Shown: in pieces, positions 50,901 through 59,655 of the stretch
How positions within the stretch are numbered: position 1 is the first letter of the stretch
How the letters are laid out: each line of letters opens with the position of its first letter
Assembly (NCBI GenBank): GCA_016165875.1
Contig: JABBOT010000080.1
Coordinates: forward strand, 13,126,337-13,190,336
Direction: 5' to 3'
Length of the DNA stretch: 64,000 bases
From: Acanthopleura granulata
Lineage: Eukaryota > Mollusca > Polyplacophora > Chitonida > Chitonidae
Position numbers and translations under genes: made by a program
Notes under the pieces: generated by a model
The model's database searches: none
What the model was told of the DNA's origin: nothing
The model's input: only the letters and a program-made list of their open reading frames with translations

Positions 50901-53900
50901 CTACTGGAAGTAGTTTTTAAGTTAGTGCCAGAAAACTGTGCAAAAATATCCAATTTACTTAACAAGGGAGGTTTGTGCAAGAAGACATGAAATCCTGTAT
51001 GGGTCAAGTCAATTGTACACCAAGAAAGCCTCGTCTCGATGTGCCGTCTCGATATCCTCCGCACGGAACAATCTATCCAAAGCCATTCAAGCTTGACCAC
51101 TTGAGCGGCTGTCAGGGCAAACCTTTCAACAATTTTTTATTTTTCGTGTTTTGTTATGGGCTGTGAGCTGAGAATCAAAGGTGAATTTTCTCTCTGCTAG
51201 TCTCTAGTAATACACCTCTTGTATATGGCTCTTGGCAGCCTGGGGTCCAAATCCAGTTGATTCCTTTTCATTTTGTTATGCTTTTTTCTCCCTTTCTCTA
51301 CATTTGTTACTTTTATTACAGTCTGTGCATGCCAACTGATTGGATGGATTTTGTGGCACTAGATTATTGGCTGAATACGTCACATGGCATGATTTCCTCT
51401 ACTTTGGCAAATTTTGTTCAAGAAGGTGTCATTTGAAATGTAAATTAACATAAGGAGTGCAAAAGTGTGCATAGATTTTGTCTATGGGAAGAATTTTTCA
51501 ACTCATTGCTAAAAAAACACAGAAACATCTCCCATTTACTTGAAACAGAAGCTTCATGTCAGACAACACGAAGGAGTTAAGTCAATGGTACATTGAGAAA
51601 GCCTCCTGTCAACAGTAAAGCTTCATGTGTTTCATTATCGGCAATAATCTGAAGATCAGAGGGGAATTTTCTCTATGCTGGTCTCTAGCACTAGGCCTAT
51701 GGTATATGACTCATGGCAGTCTAGGGTTCAAATCCAGTTGACTCCTTTTCATTTCTATCATGCTTTTTCTCTTTCTTTTCTGTTTTTCTCTATGGTGGTC
51801 TCTAGAATTAGACCTATTGAGTATGATTTCTGGCAGTCCAGGGTTTAAATCTCGTTAATTCCTTTCCATTTATGTCATGTTTTTTTCTCCAGTTTTATTC
51901 TTTTGCAATTAGTGTTACTGTTTGTGCATGCAGTATGTATGAAGCCGATCCCTGAATTGCTATCCCTGACGGATATATTTATATTTATTATTTTTATTTA
52001 TTCAATACCGTCGGAACACAGATACAGTCTGAACGGTTTGAATGATTGCCTTGAAATTTTGCAATGGAACTCCCCTGTGCTTGAACTTGTGTGAACAGCA
52101 ATTCCACTTTTTCTAGGTCACATGCTTTGGCAGCCATCTTGTATTTTATAGTAAAATGTTTAAAATGTAAAGTCTTCTTCTCAAGAGCCATGAAATGGAT
52201 CAATATAAAATTTAATCTGCAGGTAGACTGTTCCCAGGTACAATAAATTTGAGAAAATTGTTTACTTCGGGTAAAAACTGTGGAAGCTTGACATTATTAT
52301 GACGTCACCATTAGTTTTGAAATTTCATTTTTTTTTCAACATATTCTGATGTATTTTGGGACAAGGATTCCAAATATACCTTTGCTTTTTATCTATCTTC
52401 GTGACTTTTGGAGACTGGTCAAAAATCTTTTTAGTTACATAATGATGGTTGAAAATTATCCATGATGCATTGCGAATAGGGCTGGCAGGTTAACCTGCGG
52501 GACACCTATTGAAATCATTTGGATTATTAGGGGTCCACACAGGTTCCCTGAAATTGTTCGAATTATGACTATTATTTTAGTTAGCTCGTAAAATTGCAAT
52601 ATCTCTCAAACTGCTGAATTTTGAGAAACAAAACTTTGCAGTTTTGATAATGAACATATGAAGCAACTTTTGACTTTTTGTGCTTTTTGGCCAGTCACCT
52701 GATTTGTCCAAAGACTTCCATTTAAATAACATGGGAGCTTTGTGCAAGACTTCACCAAAGTATGTGACAGAAAACCGTTACAGCTGTAAAGCTGAAAATC
52801 ATGCCAATTATTTGAAAAAGTGCAATTTTCCTCATGTTTGCAGATTACATGACAGAAAACTGTTACAGATGTAACGATGAAAGTCATTGAGTGTAAAGAC
52901 CCAAATGTGTACTTTACAAAGTGCGAAAAAGAGAAATTTCCTTGTATTTAGAGGTCACGTGGCAGGAAACCGTTTTAGCTGTAGCTCAGTTCAGGTTACC
53001 ATCAGAATGGAAATCATGCTTGCTATGCTGTATTCTTTATGTTCTTTGTCGTGTGCTATGAGCAAAAAATCAAAACTGCATTGCTTTCATGTTGGTTTTT
53101 AGTATTACGCCCACTGTATCTGGCAGTCGCAGGTTCAAATCCAATTCACTTTATTTGCAATTTTTTCAGTTTTTTTTCTTTCTTGTTACCATGAAGTCAT
53201 CATGGGACTACCATATATGATAAACAGGCAATAGTGTGGACCCCGGCAATGTTGTTGGATAACAGCTTTAATACCTAACTTATTTTTCTGAAGTTTAAAA
53301 TATTATGACATACATTTCATGCATTAAACACTGTGACGTTCACATAACCAGACAAAATCAACTTAAAACAACCTACGACAAAAAGATATGTTCTCAGAGA
53401 CTTCATACGATGACCCAGTATTGTTTTATTTACTTATTTGACAGCGGGTTTTTCCCCGCACTCAAGAATAAACCCAGTATTGAGTGCAGACCAGTCTCTA
53501 ACTATGTTGATCTAGTCTTAGTAATGGACACAGTAACATGAGAAAAGCAGTTTGTAGAGAAGCGAAACAAGAATCCTAAACACTGTTATCAAAGTAGGTT
53601 CCATCAAGTACCTACCCCAGCAAAGTATCCAGCTATGTTTGTGTAGAACCACTTCTTGTCTATGAGCTGTCCTTGTGATAAAAGATTATCCTTGTAGCCC
53701 CAGATCAGCTGTCTAACAGTCTTTTTGTAAAACAAATTCTCACTGGCTGCAGCAATGACCAATGATATCACTTTCTGGATGGCAGGGCTCTCCCACCTGA
53801 GGGACTCTGCAAGGGACTGAAACAAATATAAACAAAACAAGAACGACAAAAAAACATAAGGTGGAGGTAACAGACATATAGATATGTAGCAAGGATTTAC

Positions 53901-55997
53901 TGTTTTGTATGTGTTTACAGCTGAAGAATGTTTCAGTCATTCATAGTCTCGAGCATCCAAGGACTGCAAGGAACCGAAGGTGACAAATAACGTTGGGTTC
54001 AATAGGCAATATGTTAATTTTTACCGATTTCTAAAGTTTAATGATCTACAGGTCACCGAAACTGTCATTTTTGAAGGCCAGACAAATTCTGATTACTTTC
54101 CCCGAAAAATTTCGTGTCTAAAAGCTTTATTGTTCATTTTTATGGCAAAATATTGTTCAACGTCTCTCTCGCCTGGGTAAAATTTGCCTTGCTTTCACCT
54201 CCTGTAGACTAGTCACTAATTCACTGGCTCAGAGCAAAACTACAAATATAAGGCACATGACACTAACCCAGCAAGGAGTTAGTTACTTATCTAAATACTC
54301 AAGAATTTTCACCTCTGTATTAAAGGCAAATTTAATTGACAAAGTAAGGCATTATTTATTTACATGTATCTGCATGGTGTTAAGTCAGGATTTTGGTGGA
54401 GGAAACCAAAGTACCTAGAGTATTAAACCCCAGCACTGTACCAGGAAACTGAAAAAAAAAAAAAAATCCTGTCAACACAACAAAGAACTGAACCTGCAAA
54501 CAGGCTAGTTAAGTGTCAATCCGTTACGGTGAGAACAAACTTCAGCCAAATCAGGGAGTGGGGACATGAGATTTTCAGGCCAAGATTATAGCCTTACAGA
54601 TCAAACACATTAAGGAGAAAATAACCCTCACTAGCAGTACAAAGTTGGGTGTTGTCACAGTATCATTCTCCTCCCCGACAGACATTTCCCGCACGAATGT
54701 CCAGTACTTCTTTTGTCTGAATGTCAGGGTCCCATTATCATTGTGAGTCAAGTTCTCCTTAACACGGTATTCCCTGAAACAAAAGCCAACATTCTTTATT
54801 AACACAAAAAAATTGTGACTGACATCAAATCTTAAATATTTGCAATCTTATTTATCAGTAAAATGAAGTTTTTTTACATAAATCTGTTTCCTTTGAATGA
54901 CGGTGTTAAGCCAATCTTTCAATCATTTTGAGATGGGCTTTTAGTCTTGGATGTTCAGGACACAAAAACTTATTTTCTACATTTTTCTTGTAAATGGTAA
55001 CATGTGTTATGCACTAATATATTTATATAATGAGGTTTTATCTGACCATCATGAAGATTAAGGAGGCCTTTGTGGCCAAAAATTTGGCCACAAATGAAAG
55101 CTTCTGAGGTCAAACCTGTAGGTGTAGGGTCCTCTCTCTTCCACATAGGGTTTCCCACCTTTCTCCACTTCTTTGTAGTTTTTCGTGTCAAAGATGTAGA
55201 ACTGCAGGTAAATAGGGTAAGGTATGTCTGTCCATAGCTGGTAGAACTCAGTCCCTTCTTTAAGGATGACTTTCTGTAAAGGGAACAACATTCACTTATG
55301 GATTCAATAACATTACAAATGCAATACAAAAGAACAAATCCAGCGACACATACTGATATTCATTTGTCATGTATACTTATACTCTGAGTACGAACATGTA
55401 TAAGTTTTATTCAAAGATTTACTCAATAATGTTTCACTGAATATAAGATGGCTGCGAGTGTCCCATACATGATGGCATGTCAAGGAAACTGGAGTCCCCG
55501 GATGGAACAGGCCATTGACCTTTGGCAAGCTACTGCCGACCATTCCCATAGCTTCACTAAAATTTTTTTACATAAACTTGACATGAAACACAACCTAGGT
55601 TACAGTACTATGCATAACAAAATATACAACTGACGTACAGTTCATTTTACATGAATGTTTACAGCGCCTGTTTGTTGCAAAAAGACAACATTTTATGTTT
55701 CCATTCCAAACCTGTCAATAAATATATAAATAAACATCCTCAGTTATTGGTCACAGCAGACCCATTCGAAATGGTCATGAGAAATAATTAATTATCATCA
55801 CCCTTACACTTTAATAATTATTCTGGCATTTGCCTGACTTTTCTCCACATGAGGACATGGGGTTGACGCTTACACACCTGACTGATTTGAGAGTGAATCA
55901 ACCAGTGAGCCAATGGGATCAGTCCAACACCTACTCCCACCACCAGCACACCAATCACCATGACAATCGCTGATTTCTGTTTCCAGCTGCACGCCAT
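44871..55997 (-). CDS. SCARB2: Lysosomal integral membrane protein 2-like (CD36 family), complete, 13 coding exons
   Basis: CDS = complement of 55878-55997, 55116-55273, 54632-54773, 53616-53816, 50326-50417, 49835-49884, 49418-49487, 48274-48455, 47332-47462, 46941-47014, 46367-46418, 45552-45710, 44871-44942. Lengths add to 1,503 nt, giving 500 residues plus stop; all introns are GT-AG and phases match. Seen: N-terminal membrane segment (about residues 9-33), GPYTYR at 88-93, WGYKD at 179-183, MINGT at 250-254, luminal Cys 277, 319, 325 and 336, SFPHFYMADE in the exon at 47.4 kb, C-terminal membrane segment (about 452-470) and a 30-residue tail with D492-SSP-II497. Ten N-X-S/T sequons lie in the lumenal part. 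Human LIMP-2 is 478 residues with the same layout and the same 6- and 11-residue spacing of the last three cysteines. Family knowledge: LIMP-2 carries beta-glucocerebrosidase to lysosomes and binds lipid. Inference: SCARB2-like rather than SR-B1 or CD36, from closer exon-level similarity (for example ADERVVKAVDGMHPN) and the tail signal; a phylogeny could still place it at a broader invertebrate SCARB node. Confidence 0.92.
45211..45374. repeat. ~40-bp tandem repeat, four copies, in the last SCARB2-like intron
   Basis: Core GGGCGGGATCTAACTTCTTT followed by GTCTGGGAATAT recurs near 45212, 45252, 45291 and 45333. The third copy is the most diverged. Confidence 0.85.
45552..45710 (-). CDS. SCARB2: SCARB2-like coding exon 12: stalk and C-terminal membrane segment
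   Basis: Acceptor GCTCAG, donor CAA|GTAAGT, phase 0. Encodes residues 425-477: SAIVDDKTAAMLKSQL (human SVHIDKETASRLKSVI), then a hydrophobic span YSLIAVGGFMCLMVILFLL and the polar SKSQESQ that begins the cytosolic tail. Confidence 0.93.
46367..46418 (-). CDS. SCARB2: SCARB2-like coding exon 11: 52-nt microexon, MPVMWINE
   Basis: Acceptor CTTACAG, donor GAG|GTAAGG, phase 2 to 0. Encodes EQLKSIQNLTMPVMWINE (residues 407-424), the last beta strand before the stalk. Matches human FPVMYLNE. Sequons at N414 and N423, the latter completed by the next exon. Confidence 0.92.
46941..47014 (-). CDS. SCARB2: SCARB2-like coding exon 10: CKRLQINLYM strand
   Basis: Acceptor TTGCAG, donor GA|GTAAGT, phase 0 to 2. 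Encodes YTGAVLNVCKRLQINLYML..., matching LTGIILKAAKRFQINIYV in human LIMP-2. Cys391 is an extra luminal cysteine with no counterpart in the human protein. Confidence 0.93.
47332..47462 (-). CDS. SCARB2: SCARB2-like coding exon 9: SFPHFYMADERVV segment
   Basis: Acceptor TTATCAG, donor CCA|GTAAGT, phase 1 to 0. Encodes residues 339-382, including SFPHFYMADERVVKAVDGMH. Human LIMP-2 has SFPHFYQADERFVSAIEGMH here, one of the closest stretches in the protein. Confidence 0.95.
47580..48303 (-). repeat. Degenerate ~40-bp minisatellite copying the 3' end and donor of SCARB2-like exon 8
   Basis: The last bases of exon 8 and its donor (plus strand: ACCAGAACTCACGTAATTGA then CACTGTGTGATATTGAGGA) recur at roughly 38-50-bp spacing through almost the whole following intron. 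Copies near the exon are closest and they decay with distance. The two recurring cores, ACCAGAACTCA and ACACTGTGTGAT, are easy to follow. Confidence 0.85.
48274..48455 (-). CDS. SCARB2: SCARB2-like coding exon 8: cysteine-rich luminal segment, flanked by self-derived repeats
   Basis: Acceptor TTTCCAG, donor TTAC|GTGAGT, phase 2 to 1. Encodes SVYGVYSGDVYTPQG... through GFCTPQTNC and LLNITQC (residues 278-339). Cys319, Cys325 and Cys336 match human Cys312, 318 and 329. Sequons at N308 and N332. Both flanks carry tandem copies of this exon's ends, so several near-identical acceptors and donors surround the true ones. The true exon is identified because it alone has both halves and an unbroken frame. 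Confidence 0.93.
48392..48968 (-). repeat. 132-bp tandem array copying the acceptor and 5' part of SCARB2-like exon 8
   Basis: The segment around the true acceptor (48455/48456) recurs with exon-like first bases at 48587 and 48719 (spacing 132), then about 48857 (138), plus a partial copy to 48968. Each unit has about 65 bp of exon sequence, its acceptor and about 60 bp of intron. Copies 2 and 3 keep TTTTCAG and TTTCCAG acceptors. Copy 4 has lost the clean site. In the exon frame each extra copy reaches a TAG. Confidence 0.9.
49418..49487 (-). CDS. SCARB2: SCARB2-like coding exon 7: DGTVAPPF to DICR
   Basis: Acceptor TTTCAG, donor CAG|GTACAT. Encodes residues 255-278, matching human LIMP-2 from DGDSFHPLI to DFCRSVY. 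Cys277 aligns with human Cys274, one partner of a conserved disulfide. Confidence 0.92.
49696..49751 (+). repeat. tRNA-like relic in a SCARB2-like intron
   Basis: AATGGCTGAAGGGTAAGAGC, ATCTGCCTCCTAATGGAAGA and CCTGGTTTAATACTG follow a tRNA order (A box, CCT anticodon-like loop, decayed B box). No acceptor stem. Confidence 0.45.
49835..49884 (-). CDS. SCARB2: SCARB2-like coding exon 6: 50-nt microexon with MINGT motif
   Basis: Acceptor TTTCAG, donor ACAG|GTCAG, phase 2 to 1. Encodes SSLPYWSTPWANMINGT (residues 238-254). The human counterpart reads DKCNMINGT, so the cysteine before NMINGT is Ala248 here. Confidence 0.9.
50067..50230. mobile_element. Foldback MITE, 164 bp, in a SCARB2-like intron
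   Basis: Left end GGGGCCTGTTTCACAAAGC and reverse-complemented right end GGGGCCTTTTTCACAAAGC match at 17 of 19. The termini resemble those of the 38.8-kb element. It lies between coding exons 5 and 6. Confidence 0.8.
50326..50417 (-). CDS. SCARB2: SCARB2-like coding exon 5: YTVFTGE strand segment
   Basis: Acceptor GCTGCAG. Encodes residues 208-237 (KNNSYDGTYTVFTGENDLNK...), equivalent to NDGDYVFLTGEDS in human LIMP-2. Sequons at N209 and N235. Donor CAG|GTAAGG, phase 2. It follows a 3.2-kb repeat-filled intron. Confidence 0.92.
50485..53170. repeat. SCARB2-like intron 4 filled with diverged direct duplications
   Basis: GACACCTATTGAAATCATTT (plus 9 more bases) occurs at 50485 and 52501. About 190 bp at 50841 recurs, diverged, at 51422. 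A segment with CTCTAG and a B-box-like GGGTTCAAATCC occurs near 51180-51290, 51650-51770 and 51783-51890, with a fragment near 53110. No exon is seen within it. Confidence 0.65.
53430..53470 (-). mobile_element. SINE family 1, short 3' fragment in a SCARB2-like intron
   Basis: TTTATTTACTTATTTGAC followed by CCCGCACTCAAGAATA. Only the tail end of the family is present. Confidence 0.6.
53616..53816 (-). CDS. SCARB2: SCARB2-like coding exon 4: helical apex and WGYKD motif
   Basis: Acceptor TTTCAG. Encodes residues 141-207. The first half is predicted helical and corresponds to the LIMP-2 apical helix bundle, which in the human protein binds beta-glucocerebrosidase. The second half has the family-defining LIWGYKD motif. 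Donor GGG|GTAGGT, phase 0. Confidence 0.93.
54632..54773 (-). CDS. SCARB2: SCARB2-like coding exon 3: glycosylated luminal segment
   Basis: Acceptor TTTCAG. Encodes residues 93-140, including EYRVKENLTHN, three sequons (N100, N106, N129) and the aromatic strand KKYWTFVRE. Donor CTA|GTGAGG, phase 0. Confidence 0.92.
55116..55273 (-). CDS. SCARB2: SCARB2-like coding exon 2: conserved membrane-proximal CD36 domain
   Basis: Acceptor TTTACAG, then KVILKEGTEFYQLW..., ending at GPYTYR (residues 41-93). This matches the family pattern of a Trp followed by a P-rich strand, an F-x-N-type turn, GGKP and the GPY motif. Donor CAG|GTTTGA, phase 2. Confidence 0.93.
55878..55997 (-). CDS. SCARB2: SCARB2-like coding exon 1: start codon and N-terminal membrane segment
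   Basis: The start ATG at 55997 has a strong context (A at -3, G at +4) and an in-frame TGA lies upstream, so the TTG-initiated extension is not needed. It encodes 40 residues: a short basic cytosolic N-terminus, then a Val/Gly/Ile-rich membrane anchor, then HSQISQ. It ends CAG|GTGTGTAAG, phase 0. Confidence 0.92.
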
Positions 55998-56051
55998 TTT
56001 GCCCCAGTTTATTTTCAACCTCTCTGAGCCTCTGCTAAGTCATGGTTTCAT
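55998..56051 (-). other. SCARB2: SCARB2-like 5'UTR part of the first coding exon, with two tiny upstream ORFs
   Basis: A good acceptor (TTTCCTTGTTAG) ends at 56052, so this exon starts at 56051 and at least one non-coding 5' exon must lie further right. The segment opens with two overlapping minimal ORFs, ATGAAACCATGA and ATGACTTAG. An in-frame TGA precedes the main ATG. Confidence 0.7.
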
Positions 56052-56470
56052 CTAACAAGGAAACAAAAAACATGTACTGACATAAGAGTGACTCAATGGT
56101 GAGCCACTGTCACATGCTTATAGCTTAAAAACTTATAAATCAACAAATTTCAAGATTTGCTGTGTTGTTTGGTTTTACAGGAGTCATGGATCCGAGGGCT
56201 TCAGCCTACAATACTTAATTCAAAAGAGCAGCCTTTTTTCCCAGGCTAGTAGAATGAATGCTTGACCATGGCTTAACACCAATTCGGCACTTTTATGACT
56301 ACTGCAGTCTTATTATGTGACAGTTCACTGGAACCCGCTTTCCTTAATCTTATACATATACTTATCAATTCATTCAAGCTTTAGTAAAGAATCATACAAG
56401 CCATAATAGATTTATACTTTTAACTTATAATTACTATAATTCTTCTTACTTTCTGGATACCTGTCCTCTA

Positions 56471-56602
56471 ATTTATTTATTTATGGTACTTGTTTGGAGT
56501 TTTGTGCCGTACTCAAGAATACTTCCTTTCTATGACAGTAGCCAGAATGATGGTGGGAGGAAACCAGGGAAACCCATGGCCAGGCCATCCGGAGGTTGCC
56601 CT
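56471..56602 (-). mobile_element. SINE family 1, truncated, in the divergent intergenic region
   Basis: TTTATTTATTTATGGTAC, GTGCCGTACTCAAGAATAC and GGTGGGAGGAAACC are recognisable. It stops before the tRNA-like part. Confidence 0.78.
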
Positions 56603-57700
56603 CTACTCCAATAATTTCAACACTCTCAAACATGTCTAGTGTCACCCCAACCCACCCTCCCCCTAGATGTCAGCCGTGGCAGACAAGTGTTTACTTGAAC
56701 TATTAAACTGAGCAGATAATACCTTACTTATGCTGTCCCACATAAGGTCTATACACATGGTACAGCCTACAGAGGCCATGCTCTGTCTACGCTGTATAAC
56801 CATAGGTCATATAAGCCAGATAGTGGTTTTGAATTGTGCCTAACTGCACATGAGCAGAACACGTCGTACTGTAGGTAAACAAAAGCACGTGGTCATTTGT
56901 GCCATTCTTGTAACATTACACACTTAGGTGGCAGCCCAGTATAGAGCTCTGTTCTAATTTTTTTATGTGTGTTTCACTGTTTTCCACTAGAAACAATCCT
57001 AGAGCCCATGTATAGTGTCAAATGTTAAATAGACACATAAAAGGTACGAAATGGGGTGAATTGTGTGTGACTGCCTACCAATACAATGCTTTTAACACAG
57101 CTATGAGGAACTGTTTATCCACCAGGCATTTTGGTCATGGGCAGTCGAAACAGTCATCTGGCTTACAATAACCCTATTTGATAACAGACTAAAATTCAGA
57201 AAAACTAACCAATTAAATATAGTAATACATTAATTGAATCTCAAAAGAAAATGGTAACCTACAGTGCCTTAAATATAATGAACGCTAGGCCTCTGTCCAT
57301 CACTGTAGTTTTGACTGGTATCTGTAGGCCTATACATAATGTATGGTTTTGTAGCCTACACTAGTCAGCTACAAGTGCATATTACAGATTATGTGTGTGT
57401 TCAATTTTGCCCCAGATACACATGTATATCACAAATATGGCATTGATAAGATACATAATGCCATACACTATTGTGGGTCAGCTCATCACATATAATGGTA
57501 TATATCTTACATATCATAAGGTATGAGTCAGTCCCTGGTCTACTACACGTATATGTGTGAATAATAAACACCAACAACACACTTTGACTGACTCACTCTC
57601 AGCTGAGGCTCGGTGCTTCATTATTAAAGTAACCATGCAGACTATGCTGCAATGCTCTCAAAGTATCCATGAAACTACCTTGCAAAAGGATAAGTTTACT

Positions 57701-57725
57701 GCTCCTCCGACACTATCGGAGGAGC
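57701..57725. repeat. Perfect 10-bp hairpin in the divergent intergenic region
   Basis: GCTCCTCCGA, loop CACTA, TCGGAGGAGC. Perfect stem, GC-rich against an AT-rich background. It could be a mobile-element end or a structured transcript element. No U-run follows. Confidence 0.7.
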
Positions 57726-57793
57726 GCTCAAAACAGAAGTAAGGAAAGGTAATGTGAATTAAAGGATGTCTACCGAAGTCTGAGATCCCAGGT

Positions 57794-57866
57794 TCGTCAG
57801 CTGCTATTCCTTCTCGCATGACCTAGCCTTGTCAGCTGTTACTCCTTCACGCATGACCTAGGCTGT
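57794..57866. repeat. Short tandem duplication, about 35 bp
   Basis: GTCAGCTGCTATTCCTTCTC then GCATGACCTAG recurs immediately as GTCAGCTGTTACTCCTTCAC then GCATGACCTAG. Confidence 0.75.
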
Positions 57867-58666
57867 GCCCAACCAGACCCAACCTACAACCCCTGCAACT
57901 CCAGTCGGACATGTTGTCAGTTAATGCCAACGGTGATATACCATTTTAAAGTGAATATCTTGCATTTTTGTGTGGAAGCACGCGACTTCGTCTCTCCTAA
58001 CCATATATCAATGTGTGTTGCACAGAGGGAGTAGATAACAGTCAGATAACAGTGGTATATGGAACCCTAACTTGTCACACTCACTTACTTCCCTGTGGAG
58101 AACTCTTCTGTACCGGAAAGAACACTTGACAGTTTCCCAAATTTGTTAACTTTAGTGACTGAAATGCTCTCGACATACAGGTAAAGTATCAGTCGGACAG
58201 AATGCCATTCTTTCAACATGTCCATTTCAACCAAGACGGGATTTGCAATCGGACATTAAGTTTGCATTAACGTGAGGAATTCAGATTTCTATAACTCAAA
58301 TTTCAGGCGTGTCATTCGTTGTTGTTGTTACTGGGTGAGAACTACTTTTCTCTAAACTTGTGATCAGTTTACCATTTTGTCAACCCGTCTCTGAAAAAAA
58401 TCTTACTAAAACTTCTGTAGTTTACCAGTTTGGATTCACAAAACTAGTTGTATTTGCAGGCTATCCTTTCTTTTTGTTTTGTTTTGAAAATGATATTGAG
58501 AACCTTGAAAATCGGTTGCTCTGACGGGGCGTCCTAAAGGATGAAGAGACGGCTGGTCAGAGCTAAGCTCCAGGTAGCTCCAGGTAGCTCCGAAGCTCTT
58601 GCACTCGTTTACGTTTAGAGCACGGAGCTACGGAAGTTGGCACTTCAAAATCTTGTAGTCAGTGGG

Positions 58667-58957
58667 GAGTTCTTGTGTGCAGCATTCCAGATTCGCATAG
58701 TGGGCATGTAATGACAGTTCAGACCCACAGGAACTAGAAAACCTTTTACATGGATAACCACCTCAGTGGTTTAAGAAACCAGATGAGAGTCTTGGAGGAG
58801 TGGGTGCTGGTTCCGAGTTTAAGACATGATCGTATTCCAATCATCAGGACTCTGGTTTCCCTCACCCAGTAAGAACTCAAGAGTTCTTGCGCGCTGCCTT
58901 TTAGATACACATAGCGGGCATGTAATGACAGTTCAGACCCACTGCTACTAGAAAACC
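58667..58957. repeat. Diverged direct repeat pair, spacing about 214 bp
   Basis: 58667-58743 and 58881-58957 share GAGTTCTTG at the start and then GGGCATGTAATGACAGTTCA plus GACCCAC and TAGAAAACC. The segment between them is not shared. Confidence 0.8.
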
Positions 58958-59395
58958 ACAATGCGGTGGTCTTACCTTCCTCCTTTACTCTCCAGTCAGC
59001 CTCAAAGTACGAAGTGCCATGTTAAAACTTCCAAGAAGCCAGAGCTCAAGAACCACACGAACTTAACTTACCACACGATTTTGCAATGTCAGCAGCTATA
59101 GCTGCGTGCTCTAAGTGTAATGCGTGCAAATGCTTCAGATCTACTTGGAGCTAATGACAGCCACACTATTCAAATGAAAAATTCTTCATGTGATGTTATG
59201 TGATTTCCGGGTGAAAATAATCTCATCACATGTAGTAAAGTTTGTCAGTTCCAGGGTCAAGGGCAAGTTGACTGCTCTGGGCACCCCTGTTTCTCCACCA
59301 CACTGACTGGCATCATACAAGTAATATAAAATGTCCCTGAGTATGGTGTTTATGTTGTCATGATAAGAATTAAATTGTCATGATTGCCCTAACTG

Positions 59396-59655
59396 CAAAT
59401 TGTTTGTTGTGTCCAGTACCGTTACTGATATAGAAGTGACTTCACGCCTGAGCTAAAGCTCAAATTGTTTGTTGTGTCCAGTACCGTTACTGATATAAAA
59501 GTGACTTCACGCCTGAGCTAAAGCTCAAATTGTTTGTTGTGTCCAGTACCGTTACTGATATAGAAGTGACTTCACGCCTGAGCTAAAGCTCAAATTGTTT
59601 GTTGTGTCCAGTACCGTTACTGATATAGAAGTGATTTCACGCCTGAGCTAAAGCT
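59396..59655. repeat. 65-bp tandem repeat, four copies, upstream of ANKRD27
   Basis: Units at 59396, 59461, 59526 and 59591 are identical except for one or two substitutions. Each has CAAATTGTTTGTTGTGTCCA, TACCGTTACTGATAT and the inverted repeat TGAGCTAAAGCTCA. Confidence 0.95.

Noticed and set aside
52680..53102. Plus-strand frames in the large SCARB2-like intron
   Set aside because: They lie in duplicated intron sequence on the antisense strand and show no splice context or family similarity.
55998..56018. N-terminal extension of the SCARB2-like protein starting at 56018
   Set aside because: It begins at TTG, not ATG. The ATG at 55997 has a strong Kozak context and an in-frame stop lies just upstream.
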